The notes below the pieces were generated by a model. That model worked only from the letters and a program-made list of their open reading frames with translations. It made no database searches and was not told the DNA's origin. Shown one piece after another: positions 28,502 to 36,939 of a stretch of 64,000 nucleotides of DNA. How positions within the stretch are numbered: the first letter of the stretch is position 1; every line of letters starts with the position of its first letter. The DNA comes from CBDCFT01 sp965216365 (GTDB lineage Bacteria > Pseudomonadota > Gammaproteobacteria > Arenicellales > CBDCFT01). The stretch lies in NCBI GenBank assembly GCA_965216365.1, contig CBDCFT010000079.1:1-64000 (forward strand), read 5' to 3'. Position numbers and translations under genes: made by a program.

Positions 28502-29329
28502 TTATTGTTTAGCCAGCGTGTCGGCCAATTCGCGTGACCGTTGTTGCGCCGCGTTGACCGCTTTATTGATAATCTTTTGCACGGACGCACTGTCCATAAC
28601 GTCTAAAGCAGCCTGGGTTGTGCCACCGGGTGATGTCACCGCTTGACGCAACTCAGCCGGTGATTCGTTGCTTTCCAAAGCGAGTTTTGCCGCGCCGAGG
28701 GCGGTTTCTACCGTTAACAGGTTTGCTGTTTTTTCATCCAGACCATTTTCGATGGCCGCTTGTTGAATCGCTTCCATGAGATAAAAGAAATAGGCGGGGC
28801 CACTACCGGATACTGCGGTGACGGTATCGAGTTGTGCTTCGTCGTTTAACCAAACGGTAACACCAACTGCGCGCATGATTGATTCCGCGATATTGCGTTG
28901 TTCGTCGCTTACGGATGCATTGGCAAACAAGCCTGATGCTCCCGATGCGACCAGCGCAGGCGTATTTGGCATGACACGTACAATGGGAATGCCGGGAGTC
29001 GACCATTGTTCAATACTGTCCAGACGCACGCCGGCGGCGATGGAAATCAACAACGGTTTTCGTTCGGCAATAATACTTTGCATCGAATTCAAAGCGTTTT
29101 GCATGACCTGTGGTTTGACAGCCAGCACCAGCACATCGGCTTTTTCAGCGATGGAAAGATTGTCGGAAAAAGACTCTATGGCAAACCCATTCATCAATGC
29201 CTCGCGACGTTGCGGGTCGGGTTCGGACACGGCAATCTGAGTGGCGTCGTAACCCGCGCCCAGCAGGCCGCCGATCAAACTGCGCGCCATATTGCCGCCG
29301 CCGATAAAGCCGATACGTTTGCTTGTCAT
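28502..29329 (-). CDS. proC: Pyrroline-5-carboxylate reductase
   Basis: ProC performs the last step of proline synthesis. The 275-aa product has the N-terminal NADPH motif GFIGGGNMARSLIGG, LAVKPQVM, VRVMPNTPALV and the C-terminal active-site stretch TSPGGTTQAALDVMD. The usual upstream yggS gene is missing; instead a 540-bp gap with repeats precedes it. Confidence 0.95.
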   Translation of the reverse strand: MTSKRIGFIGGGNMARSLIGGLLGAGYDATQIAVSEPDPQRREALMNGFAIESFSDNLSIAEKADVLVLAVKPQVMQNALNSMQSIIAERKPLLISIAAGVRLDSIEQWSTPGIPIVRVMPNTPALVASGASGLFANASVSDEQRNIAESIMRAVGVTVWLNDEAQLDTVTAVSGSGPAYFFYLMEAIQQAAIENGLDEKTANLLTVETALGAAKLALESNESPAELRQAVTSPGGTTQAALDVMDSASVQKIINKAVNAAQQRSRELADTLAKQ

Positions 29330-29436
29330 GTGTTTTTCATTTCTCCGCTACAACTTAAAGGCTACTGTAAAATTGCAATATTGTCGATTCAAGAATAAGT
29401 CATAAGTGTTGTGAATTACTAGAACAAACGAGACAA

Positions 29437-29460
29437 TGTAGGAGTGAGCTTGCTCGCGAA
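29437..29460 (+). repeat. REP-like palindrome
   Basis: TGTAGGAGTGAGCTTGCTCG plus CGAA matches the Pseudomonas-type GTAGGAGCGAGCTTGCTCGCGAA repetitive extragenic palindrome, with a GAGCTTGCTC hairpin core. Confidence 0.7.
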
Positions 29461-29687
29461 TTGATATGACCGGGCACTCGTGGCATTCTGAAGGAGTTAA
29501 AGCGACCGAGGGCAAGAATTGTTCCCGACAATCCTGTTTCATTTCCGTCGTCCCTGGCGATCAATCCAGTATTTTATATTTCTGGATTCCATCCTTAAGC
29601 CTGCCAAACGTGTGCTCCCTTTGGACTGGCTCCTCTACGGATCAACCAAAATAACCACACCTCCTGGCAAGTGGTTGCGACATCTGG

Positions 29688-29710
29688 TTCGCCAGCAAGC
29701 TGGCTCCTAC
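29688..29710 (-). repeat. REP-like palindrome, inverted copy
   Basis: On the minus strand it reads GTAGGAGCCAGCTTGCTGGC plus GAA, the same head as the unit at 29437 with a compensated stem (CCAGC/GCTGG). The two units are in opposite orientation 230 bp apart, the BIME-like arrangement. Confidence 0.68.
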
Positions 29711-29823
29711 TCGCTTTCTATATTGGATAGAATGATGAATCGTGTGTAGGAACGACTCCTGCCTGCGCAGGGGCAGGTTGGTCACAAAGCGGTACTACGG
29801 CGAATACCGAAAAAGCGATTTAT

Positions 29824-29846
29824 GCAGCGGGTGATTTCCCCGCCGC
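29824..29846 (-). terminator. Possible terminator of the TTC38-like gene
   Basis: GCAGCGGG at 29824-29831 pairs with CCCGCCGC at 29839-29846 (7 of 8). On the minus strand the stem is followed at about 9 nt by TTTTT. It lies 24 bp beyond the stop of the minus-strand TPR gene. Confidence 0.45.
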
Positions 29847-29869
29847 ATTTCACTACTTTATAAAATAAA

Positions 29870-31276
29870 TCATGCAGCTTTGTACTTGTGCTTGTACAAC
29901 AGTTTGTTAACTTCGCCTTCAGCGAATTTGGCGCCCGAAACATCGTTGGCAGCGCGATTTGCCTTCGCTTTAAAAGTCCAGGCTAGCGGGCTGTGCGGTT
30001 TCCACGCCAGACGTTCGTTGACCAGGTTGCGTGCTAAACCATGTTGTTTGGAACGTATGGCCGCTTCAATCAAAGTCTGGCTCAGAATATCGCGTTGTGC
30101 ATGACTGCCGCCAAAACGGTTCGCCGTCGTTCGCACTTGCATTAACTCGTCCACGGTCTCGTCGTATTTGTCATGAGCAAAGGCGGTAAATGCACGCGCC
30201 GCTGGCAGCCCCACTTCGCGGCACATCATGCTGTTGATACCGTCATTAGTTTGGACGGTATGTTCTAAATCCTTCAGAACTTGCTGAGCCTCCTGGTCAC
30301 GGCCGGAATAGATAAATGCCATCACCGCGTGAACATCGTTGAACGGGTAGTAACCATTTTCTTCCGGCACCTTTTTAGCCCATTCGTCCGCAATCTGTGA
30401 CCAGCGGTTACCCGTATCCACATCACGTAGCTGAAGTCGCCACAAGAGTGCCGAAGCGTCTAGCATCTGCAATGACATACCGGTGGGTTCGGGATTAATC
30501 TGGTTGTCATACAATTCCAGCGCACGTGCATAATCGCAGCGGTCAAGATAATAAAGCGCCAAATGCCACCAGTTATGAAACGCAAAACCATTGTCCGGCG
30601 CCCACTCGTCTTGACGGGATGACAAAAATTCGATGCCTTCGTCATAACGTGCCTGCATTTCCATGACATGGGCGATCGCGTGTATCGCCCAACCGTCTTT
30701 AGCTTCCAGTTCCAATGCATGACGGCCGGTTTCCTCGGCTTTAGCGTAGTCATTACATTCTTCTAATCCGAATGCATGCATACCGAGAACGTAGGAATAA
30801 CCCGGCGTGGATTCATCCCAATGAGGCAAGGCACGTGCCACGCGATCGCGCAGGTTCAATGCGTCGCCTAAATAAAAATCGGTCAGATGTCCTGCCTGCA
30901 ACGCCAGCGCGTCACGCGGATAGTCAGCCAAAACCTTGTCCCAGGTTACACTGGCGCCACGCCAATCACCTTCCAGCCATTGTCTCGCGGCGCGTGTTAA
31001 ACCGCGTTCGCGTTCATTCGCTTTGGCGGATAGCGCCTCAGCGGTCTCGACACTTTTTCTGATTTCAGTAACATACTGCCGCTCGGACATCATCATCAGC
31101 ATGGTCGCCCGGAACGCATGGCCTAAAACAATTTCTGGGTCTTCCAGCAGAGCGGATTCAATGGTCTCGACCGGATCGCCGACATAAGTTTGAAACTGCG
31201 TAAGCGCCTTCTCATAGTAATCGAGCGCTCGCATATTGTTAGTGGAAACGGGTTCGTTCCTCGCATCTTTTAACAT
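29870..31276 (-). CDS. TPR protein resembling TTC38
   Basis: A cytoplasmic protein of 468 aa made of helical repeats, with no signal or membrane segment. The order of segments (DPEIVLGHAF, ALQAGHLTDFYLGDALNLRD, LGMHAFGLEECNDYAKAEE, AIHAIAHVMEMQARYDEGI and FHNWWHLALYYLD) follows the family of tetratricopeptide domain 38 proteins, whose function is unknown. The ATG at 31276 has an excellent AAAGGAGAG ribosome site, so upstream in-frame codons to 31339 are not used. Confidence 0.85.
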   Translation of the reverse strand: MLKDARNEPVSTNNMRALDYYEKALTQFQTYVGDPVETIESALLEDPEIVLGHAFRATMLMMMSERQYVTEIRKSVETAEALSAKANERERGLTRAARQWLEGDWRGASVTWDKVLADYPRDALALQAGHLTDFYLGDALNLRDRVARALPHWDESTPGYSYVLGMHAFGLEECNDYAKAEETGRHALELEAKDGWAIHAIAHVMEMQARYDEGIEFLSSRQDEWAPDNGFAFHNWWHLALYYLDRCDYARALELYDNQINPEPTGMSLQMLDASALLWRLQLRDVDTGNRWSQIADEWAKKVPEENGYYPFNDVHAVMAFIYSGRDQEAQQVLKDLEHTVQTNDGINSMMCREVGLPAARAFTAFAHDKYDETVDELMQVRTTANRFGGSHAQRDILSQTLIEAAIRSKQHGLARNLVNERLAWKPHSPLAWTFKAKANRAANDVSGAKFAEGEVNKLLYKHKYKAA

Positions 31277-31465
31277 TTGACTCTCCTTTGTATAGTTTCG
31301 ACAGTTGCGTGTAATTGTTGCTTTCTGATCAAGCATCACCGCACGGCCGCGCAGTCTACGAACGAATTATTTCAACACGATTTCAACTTAAAACCGGAAT
31401 TGTTTCAATTGTTTCAGTCTGCATGTTCGGAACCCGTAATCAGTTGGGCACTACAATTATCGTCT

Positions 31466-31564
31466 CTAAATTAACTTAACTAACGACTTAGCCGCATACA
31501 GACCGCCAAATCCCGTGCCGATAATCACGATCTTGGGTTTATGGTTTATCTCTGGCGAGTGCAT
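31466..31564 (-). pseudogene. Truncated N-terminus of a type II NADH dehydrogenase-like gene
   Basis: A 32-codon frame begins with ATG (31564-31562) and encodes MHSPEINHKPKIVIIGTGFG continuing GLYAAKSLVKL, then a stop. IVIIGTGFGG is the FAD-binding GxGxxG motif found at the start of NDH-2 type flavoproteins. The rest of the gene is missing. Its start overlaps the 3' end of the GDPD gene by 19 bp, so the pair looks like an operon whose second gene was deleted. Confidence 0.6.
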
Positions 31565-32340
31565 GTGTTATTAACGCGTGTTTGTAATACGACGGCGTGG
31601 TTGGTGAATACCCAATGCGTGCCCAGGCTGGCTTCGCGGTGCATGACGTTGGCAGAACGTACAAAGCCGGTTCCCCATTTCATATTACGTCGCGCCAGTT
31701 GGCTGCGCATTGAGCGGTTGAGTAAGAAATAATGTCCAGTGAGTCCACCGTAATTGTTTTTTAACACGGTGTTAAATAATTTCATCGTGTTGGTTTGGGC
31801 AACGGGTAAAAAACATTGTGGCGGCAGTGTCTCGATGTGGTCGAAGAATTCCGGAAACAAACTTAGCAAGTGGTAGTCGTGTGTAGCGTGTAGCTGGCGA
31901 AGTATTGATTCCAGTCGTTTAGTGTGTACCGGTTTAAACCCATGTGGTTTCAGTTCCAGCATCAGATGAATCTTCCCACCAAACTGTTCGATCACTTGCT
32001 CCAGTGGCGGAATATCCGGGCATTTTCTTCGTAGTTCTCTAAGAGTCATGTTGCTGGGTTGAATCGAAGCGTCGTTAAATACACGCAGACCGTGTTTGTC
32101 ATGCAGAATCACAGGTTCGCCGTCCCGTGTCCATTGAATATCCATTTCGACGCCCCAGACTCCAGCGTCAAAACAGGCTTGAAATGCAGCCAGGGTATTT
32201 TCTTTTACGGCGCGATTGCCGTCGTGTTGTCCGCGATGACCGATAATCTTGCATTCGCGCAGGGCGTGCGTATGTGCCGCTCGACGAGGTAAGGTAGCGT
32301 AGAATCCGTCTACGGTAGTTTGTAATAGTTTTAGTATCAC
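31546..32340 (-). CDS. Glycerophosphodiester phosphodiesterase family protein
   Basis: A 264-aa GDPD-domain protein. The catalytic pattern is visible: IIGHRGQHDGNRAVKENTLAAF (His-Arg and Glu-Asn), VEMDIQWTRDGEPVILHDKH (Glu, Asp, His) and LMLELKPHG. The family hydrolyses glycerophosphodiesters to glycerol 3-phosphate. No signal peptide is evident, so it is probably cytoplasmic. The last few residues (VNNTCTRQR) run into the remnant flavoprotein gene. Confidence 0.85.
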   Translation of the reverse strand: MILKLLQTTVDGFYATLPRRAAHTHALRECKIIGHRGQHDGNRAVKENTLAAFQACFDAGVWGVEMDIQWTRDGEPVILHDKHGLRVFNDASIQPSNMTLRELRRKCPDIPPLEQVIEQFGGKIHLMLELKPHGFKPVHTKRLESILRQLHATHDYHLLSLFPEFFDHIETLPPQCFLPVAQTNTMKLFNTVLKNNYGGLTGHYFLLNRSMRSQLARRNMKWGTGFVRSANVMHREASLGTHWVFTNHAVVLQTRVNNTCTRQR

Positions 32341-32419
32341 TGCGAATAAATTGGGTAAACCTGCGGGTTCAGTTTATAGTGTCGGAAAAAATGTTTCAGC
32401 AAAGTTAAAGTGAATAACT

Positions 32420-33043
32420 ATGTATAAACTGTATTGGTCAAAAGAAACGGGTGCTTTAGCGCCCCAGGCGGCATTGGAAGAAGCCGGCGCGGAATATGAG
32501 TTGATAGTCACCAATACCGAAGAAGGTGCTCATCAATCCGCGGATTTTTTGGCGCTCAATCCACGCGGACAAGTGCCAGCCTTGATGTTGCCGGACGGTT
32601 CGGTCATGACCGAATCCGCTGCCATGATGCTGCATATTGCCGATGCATTTCCACGCGCGAATTTGATTCCACCCGCAGGCGATGCGAAGCGCGCGCAGGT
32701 CTATCGCTGGCTGTTTTTCATGGCGGTTAATTTTTATGAAACCGATTTGCGTTATTACTATTCTGAGCGTTACACCACAGACGAAGCTGGAGCAGAAGGC
32801 GTTAAGGTTGCGGCCTTGCGCGATTTCGACAAATACTTCGACATGCTGGATCGGGAAATTGACGCGGGGCCGTTTGTATTGGGCGATAGGTATACGGTTC
32901 TGGATATCTACTTAACCATGCTGGCGTACTGGCATCCGCAGGTGGATGCGTTGGTCGAACGTTGTTCTTCTCTGAAGTTATTGTGCGATACGGTGAAAGC
33001 GCGGCCCGCGGTGGAGCGGGTTTGGCGGCAGCATTATGAGTAA
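32420..33043 (+). CDS. Glutathione S-transferase
   Basis: A 207-aa cytosolic GST. The thioredoxin-like N-terminal domain has YKLYWSKETGALAPQAALEE, the cis-Pro in GQVPALMLPDG and the glutathione-binding TESAAMMLHIAD (Glu-Ser). The helical C-terminal domain includes FVLGDRYTVLDIYL with the N-capping Ser/Thr-x-x-Asp motif. The substrate is not known. Confidence 0.88.
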   Translation: MYKLYWSKETGALAPQAALEEAGAEYELIVTNTEEGAHQSADFLALNPRGQVPALMLPDGSVMTESAAMMLHIADAFPRANLIPPAGDAKRAQVYRWLFFMAVNFYETDLRYYYSERYTTDEAGAEGVKVAALRDFDKYFDMLDREIDAGPFVLGDRYTVLDIYLTMLAYWHPQVDALVERCSSLKLLCDTVKARPAVERVWRQHYE

Positions 33044-33126
33044 CTGTTGCGTTTCTATGAATAGCCGATTCAGGCTTGGTTAATTTCTAAATCAATATAT
33101 TACCAGGATTTATTTTTATTACTTTG

Positions 33127-34251
33127 ATGTTCCAGATTATGATTAATGGAAAAGCCGCCTTGTTCGTAATGGGCGTTATGTTATTTGCGCAAATTAGTCT
33201 TGCAGCCGAAGTCAATGTCGGTGACGGTGCTGTGCAAGTGGACGACGACGGTGTTTCAATAGGTGGTGGCGTTATTACCGTAACGCCGGGGGGTGTAAAA
33301 ATGCCGGGGGTCGAAGCCAATACCGGAGCCGCCGGTGAGCCGACGAGTACGGAATCTACGACTCAAACAGGATTATTATCCGGGCAAGTGTTTAGCGGCG
33401 ACGATTTCAGTGGTTCGGATCTAAGTGGTCGTGATTATTCGGGCGCTCGATTTTTGGGTGTCAATTTTAATGGTTCAAATTTAAGTGGTGCGAACTTTAC
33501 TGGCGCAGTTTTTCAAGGTGTCGATTTTACTGATGCCGATTTAAGCGATGCAATTTTGGTTAATGTCTCAATTCAAGGTGACGATTTTTCCGGTGCGACC
33601 CTTACGCGGGTCAACTTTACCGGTTCGCGTTTTCAAGGGGCGGATTTTTCCAATTCGGATTTGCAGGACGCTTGTTTTATTCGAACGCGCTTAACCGGCA
33701 ATGACTTTAGCGACGCGCGTGTGGCAGGCGCTGTTTTTACCGGGTCCAGCCGTGTCGGAAATGATTTTGGTGACATCGATTTATCTATAGTCGTGTGGGA
33801 AGGGCCGAAGATCTGTCCGCACGGCGCACAGATAGCAACCACGCGCCCGGAAGTGACAGAGGCAGCGGAAATCACTAAGGCGTTGGTGGTCGGTGAAAAT
33901 GCCAGAGTCGATTTGACGGTTAATTTCGAATTTGATTCCGATCAAATCAAAGCGCAGGGCCATGCGCAGGTTCTTGAAATTGCCAACGCCCTCAAATCAC
34001 CCGAACTAAAGGGCCACCGCATCATGATAGAAGGACATACCGATGATGTCGGCAAGAGCGATTACAATGTTGATTTGTCTTATCGCCGCGCGGTTACGGT
34101 AATGCGTGCTTTGAGCGAGCAGTATGGTATTCAGACCAGCCGTTTACAGGTCAATGGTTTTGGTGAAACCAAACCGGTCGCGACTAACGAAAGCGATGAA
34201 GGCCGGGCTTTAAACCGGCGCGTGACTTTAGTGAATATGGGTGCGCAGTAA
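33127..34251 (+). CDS. Exported pentapeptide-repeat / OmpA-domain fusion protein
   Basis: A 374-aa protein. A signal peptide ends near residue 24 (AQISLAA). Residues about 88-220 hold pentapeptide repeats of the A(N/D)(F/L)xG type (SGANFTGAVFQGVDFTDADL), a right-handed quadrilateral beta-helix. Residues about 255-370 are an OmpA C-terminal domain with NFEFDSDQIKAQG, IEGHTDDVG, NVDLSYRRA and NRRVTL, which binds peptidoglycan. It probably ties a beta-helix to the cell wall. TTG 33124 and ATG 33139 are other possible starts. Confidence 0.85.
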   Translation: MFQIMINGKAALFVMGVMLFAQISLAAEVNVGDGAVQVDDDGVSIGGGVITVTPGGVKMPGVEANTGAAGEPTSTESTTQTGLLSGQVFSGDDFSGSDLSGRDYSGARFLGVNFNGSNLSGANFTGAVFQGVDFTDADLSDAILVNVSIQGDDFSGATLTRVNFTGSRFQGADFSNSDLQDACFIRTRLTGNDFSDARVAGAVFTGSSRVGNDFGDIDLSIVVWEGPKICPHGAQIATTRPEVTEAAEITKALVVGENARVDLTVNFEFDSDQIKAQGHAQVLEIANALKSPELKGHRIMIEGHTDDVGKSDYNVDLSYRRAVTVMRALSEQYGIQTSRLQVNGFGETKPVATNESDEGRALNRRVTLVNMGAQ

Positions 34252-34279
34252 CTTCGGTTGAGAAACAACTGCCCGCAGA

Positions 34280-34648
34280 TTACATCTGATTGCCCTGGAC
34301 GACGGTTGCCGGGTAGATGTCATCGTCGCTTTCCCATAAAAGGTTATCACCGTCACGGGTGATGTCGTAACAGACTTCCATCGGATCCGGCGGCCAAACC
34401 GAACAATATTGCCCCTGCTCGTTGATACGCCAGGTACCTTGTGTCGGCGGACTGTTTTCCTCCTGGTAAATTATTGTGTGATTCATGTCAAAAAACTGCT
34501 TGTAGGGTTTTCCGGCCCATTCTCCGATCATGGTATTTCCTGCAATTAGCTCCTGAAATTCAATTTGCGTCATGGGTTCGGCTGCGTGGGCCAATCCACT
34601 CAGCCCGATAAGTAGCACGATAGCCGCCACGTCGGGTCGTCTCAGCAT
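34280..34648 (-). CDS. Exported hypothetical protein (122 aa)
   Basis: A small secreted protein with a signal peptide (residues 1-23, ending AHA). The mature part has ELIAGNTMIGEW, the GTWRINEQGQYCSVWPP stretch and VCYDITRDGDNLLWE, a pattern seen in small periplasmic lipocalin-like proteins of proteobacteria in which GTW and a Cys pair recur. The function is unknown. It is convergent with the pentapeptide-OmpA gene. Confidence 0.75.
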   Translation of the reverse strand: MLRRPDVAAIVLLIGLSGLAHAAEPMTQIEFQELIAGNTMIGEWAGKPYKQFFDMNHTIIYQEENSPPTQGTWRINEQGQYCSVWPPDPMEVCYDITRDGDNLLWESDDDIYPATVVQGNQM

Positions 34649-34822
34649 GGTTTACCTCCGATAAGTAACGTCTACGTTTTGACATACTTTGGCTGAAAAA
34701 ACCATCGTTTGGCACCAGACTTACCCTGGTTTTGGCCTAAGCTATATTTGCGGAGAGTATCCGGGCTGTGCGAAACTCGCTATTCCTTAATCAAACTAAC
34801 TATCACTGAGGATATAGAGACT

Positions 34823-35779
34823 ATGAAGTTTTCCAAGCAATTGATGGGTCTAGGCCTCGCCACGGGAATGGCAGTTACCGCAACTGCGCAAGCCGCCGAT
34901 GTTGTGATCGGGGTACCGAATTGGCCGTCGGTTAATGTAACGGCCAATGTATTAAAAGTGGTACTTGAAGACAATTTTGGGCTTGAAGTGGAACTGCAAA
35001 ACGGTACCAATCCCGTCGTGTTCGAAGCCATGGATGGTGGCAGCATGCACGTGCATCCGGAAGTATGGTTGCCTAACCAGAGTAACCTGCACGACAAATA
35101 CGTGAAAGAAAACGGTACTGTGAAAATGAACTCGAATGGCGTATCCGCCTTTCAGGGCATGTGTGTTACCAAACACACCGCGGACGAGCATGGCATTTCG
35201 AAATTATCCGACCTGACTGATCCTGACATGGCTGCGTTGTTTGATACCGATGGCAATGGCAAGGGTGAGATCTGGATTGGTGCATCGGGTTGGGCATCGA
35301 CCAATGTGGAAAAAATTCGCGCCAAGAGTTATGGCTATGACCAGACCATGGATTTGAAAGAAATGGATGAAACTCTGGCACTGGCCGAGGTAGACAACGC
35401 GGTTACCCAGGAAAAACCCATTGTATTTTTCTGCTATACCCCACACCACATGTTTGCGCTGCATGAACTGGTGATTTTGGAAGAACCGAAATACGACGCC
35501 TCAAAATGGAACGTTATTCAACCGACCGATGACCCAGACTGGCTGGAAAAATCCTCCGCACCGGTCGCATGGGACCTGGCCTATTTACATATTCACTACG
35601 CGAGCGCATTGGAGTCTTCCCATCCCGAGGCCGCGACCCTGTTGTCGAAAGTAAAACTGGACACCGATACGGTTTCCGCGATGACTTATGCCCTCGTGGT
35701 GGAGAAGCAGGATCCGGCGGACTTCGCCAAAAAGTGGGTTGCTGACAACGCCTCGGTAGTTGAGGGTTGGCTCAAATAA
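34823..35779 (+). CDS. proX: Glycine betaine/proline-type ABC substrate-binding protein
   Basis: A periplasmic binding protein of the OpuAC/ProX family (318 aa): signal peptide residues 1-24 (ending AQAA), then VVIGVPNWPSVNVTANVLK, MDGGSMHVHPEVWLPNQ and FFCYTPHHMFALHE. Aromatic residues that could form a quaternary-amine cage (W in NWPS, W in EVWLP, Y and H in YTPHH) are present. The ligand may be glycine betaine, choline or DMSP. The ATG at 34823 follows CTGAGGATATAGAGACT and gives a proper signal peptide; the earlier in-frame start at 34709 does not. proV and proW follow. Confidence 0.9.
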   Translation: MKFSKQLMGLGLATGMAVTATAQAADVVIGVPNWPSVNVTANVLKVVLEDNFGLEVELQNGTNPVVFEAMDGGSMHVHPEVWLPNQSNLHDKYVKENGTVKMNSNGVSAFQGMCVTKHTADEHGISKLSDLTDPDMAALFDTDGNGKGEIWIGASGWASTNVEKIRAKSYGYDQTMDLKEMDETLALAEVDNAVTQEKPIVFFCYTPHHMFALHELVILEEPKYDASKWNVIQPTDDPDWLEKSSAPVAWDLAYLHIHYASALESSHPEAATLLSKVKLDTDTVSAMTYALVVEKQDPADFAKKWVADNASVVEGWLK

Positions 35780-35820
35780 CCAATCCGGGTTTGTAACCTT
35801 CCTGCAAGATGTATTAAACC

Positions 35821-35846
35821 GAATGGCGCTGATTTCAGCGCCATTC
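35821..35846 (+). terminator. Hairpin between proX and proV
   Basis: A perfect 11-bp stem (GAATGGCGCTG / CAGCGCCATTC) with a 4-nt loop is followed by GTGTTTATT, only a weak U-tract. Its place 41 bp after proX suggests partial termination or 3'-end protection that would give more binding protein than transporter. Confidence 0.6.
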
Positions 35847-35892
35847 GTGTTTATTCCCATTACAAATTTATAACAAGTGCGAGGGCGGCGTT

Positions 35893-36939
35893 GTGAGTGA
35901 AGACGTAATTGTTCTGGACGATGTGTGGAAAATTTTTGGCGATCGTCACCAAGAGGCCATGGCGGCCGTTAAGAGCGAGGGATTAACCAAACCGGAAGTG
36001 CTGCAGAAATTTGCCTGTGTTGTTGGGATTGCCGAGTGTTCATTTACCGTAAAACGTGGCGAAATTTTTTGTGTCATGGGTTTATCGGGTTCCGGCAAGT
36101 CCACCATGGTGCGTCATTTGAACCGGTTGATTGAACCCACTGCCGGTAGCATCAGCGTGTTGGGGCGTGATGTGCTGGCGCTCAGCGAGAACGAGTTGCG
36201 TGAGATGCGAGCGGTGCACATCGGCATGGTGTTTCAACACATGGCGTTATTTCCCCATCGTACGGTGCGTGACAATGTCGCTTTCCCCTTGCAGGTGCGC
36301 GGCGAACCAAAAGCGCAACGCTGGGAAGTGTCGCAGAAATGTCTGAACCTGGTAAACCTAGACGGTTATGAAGACCGGTTCCCGAGCGAGTTGTCCGGTG
36401 GTATGCAACAACGGGTTGGACTCGCCCGTGCTCTGGCATCCGATCCGGAAGTGTTGTTGATGGACGAGCCGTTTTCAGCCCTCGATCCGCTCATTCGTCG
36501 CCAGTTGCAGGAGCAGTTTATGGCGCTATCTGCGGATCTGCACAAAACTACTGTTTTTATTACCCACGATCTGGATGAAGCCATACGCATTGGCAGCCGT
36601 ATCGCGATCATGAAAGACGGTGTCATCGTGCAGATCGGAACTGCCGAAGAAATCGTTACCAATCCGATTGACGACTACGTGCGCGATTTTGTCGAGGGTA
36701 TTTCTACGTTGAAACTTATTTTCGCCCACACCATCATGACAAAATTCGATGAATATCAGCCGGAACACGGTGATGATCTGACCAAGGCGCCACGGGTCTC
36801 CCATGAAACGGATTTGAGTGGTCTGATTGACATTTCAACGACTACCGATCAACCCATTGTGATTCAGGACGACGGCAAAGACGTGGGCGTTGTAAACAAA
36901 AAAACGCTTTTGCAAGGCATCAAGAGAGGAGGTGACTAA
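35893..36939 (+). CDS. proV: Glycine betaine-type ABC ATP-binding protein with tail domain
   Basis: The ATPase of the importer (348 aa): Walker A GLSGSGKST near residue 63, Q-loop VFQHMALFPHRTV, signature ELSGGMQQRVGLARALA, Walker B VLLMDEPFSALD and H-loop ITHDLDEAI, all standard for the ProV/OpuAA family. The N-terminal extension (IVLDDVWKIFGDRHQEA) is typical. The C-terminal 90 residues correspond to the CBS-like regulatory tail but look shortened and divergent. It starts at GTG 35893 and ends with TAATG shared with proW. Confidence 0.92.
   Translation: MSEDVIVLDDVWKIFGDRHQEAMAAVKSEGLTKPEVLQKFACVVGIAECSFTVKRGEIFCVMGLSGSGKSTMVRHLNRLIEPTAGSISVLGRDVLALSENELREMRAVHIGMVFQHMALFPHRTVRDNVAFPLQVRGEPKAQRWEVSQKCLNLVNLDGYEDRFPSELSGGMQQRVGLARALASDPEVLLMDEPFSALDPLIRRQLQEQFMALSADLHKTTVFITHDLDEAIRIGSRIAIMKDGVIVQIGTAEEIVTNPIDDYVRDFVEGISTLKLIFAHTIMTKFDEYQPEHGDDLTKAPRVSHETDLSGLIDISTTTDQPIVIQDDGKDVGVVNKKTLLQGIKRGGD

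Larger units (their letters stand above)
29330..29869. other. Repeat-containing intergenic region upstream of proC
   Basis: No convincing gene lies in these 540 bp. It holds a REP-like palindrome at 29437-29460, an inverted copy at 29688-29710, a third degenerate unit (TGTAGGAACGACTCCTG, from 29745) and a terminator-like hairpin at 29824-29846. A proC promoter is expected in the first 100 bp. Confidence 0.6.

Noticed and set aside
29466..29749. Small frames in the gap upstream of proC
   Set aside because: They run through the repeats, lack ribosome sites and match no family.
34649..34822. Riboswitch upstream of proX
   Set aside because: No recognisable aptamer or terminator fold; only a leader with an ordinary ribosome site.
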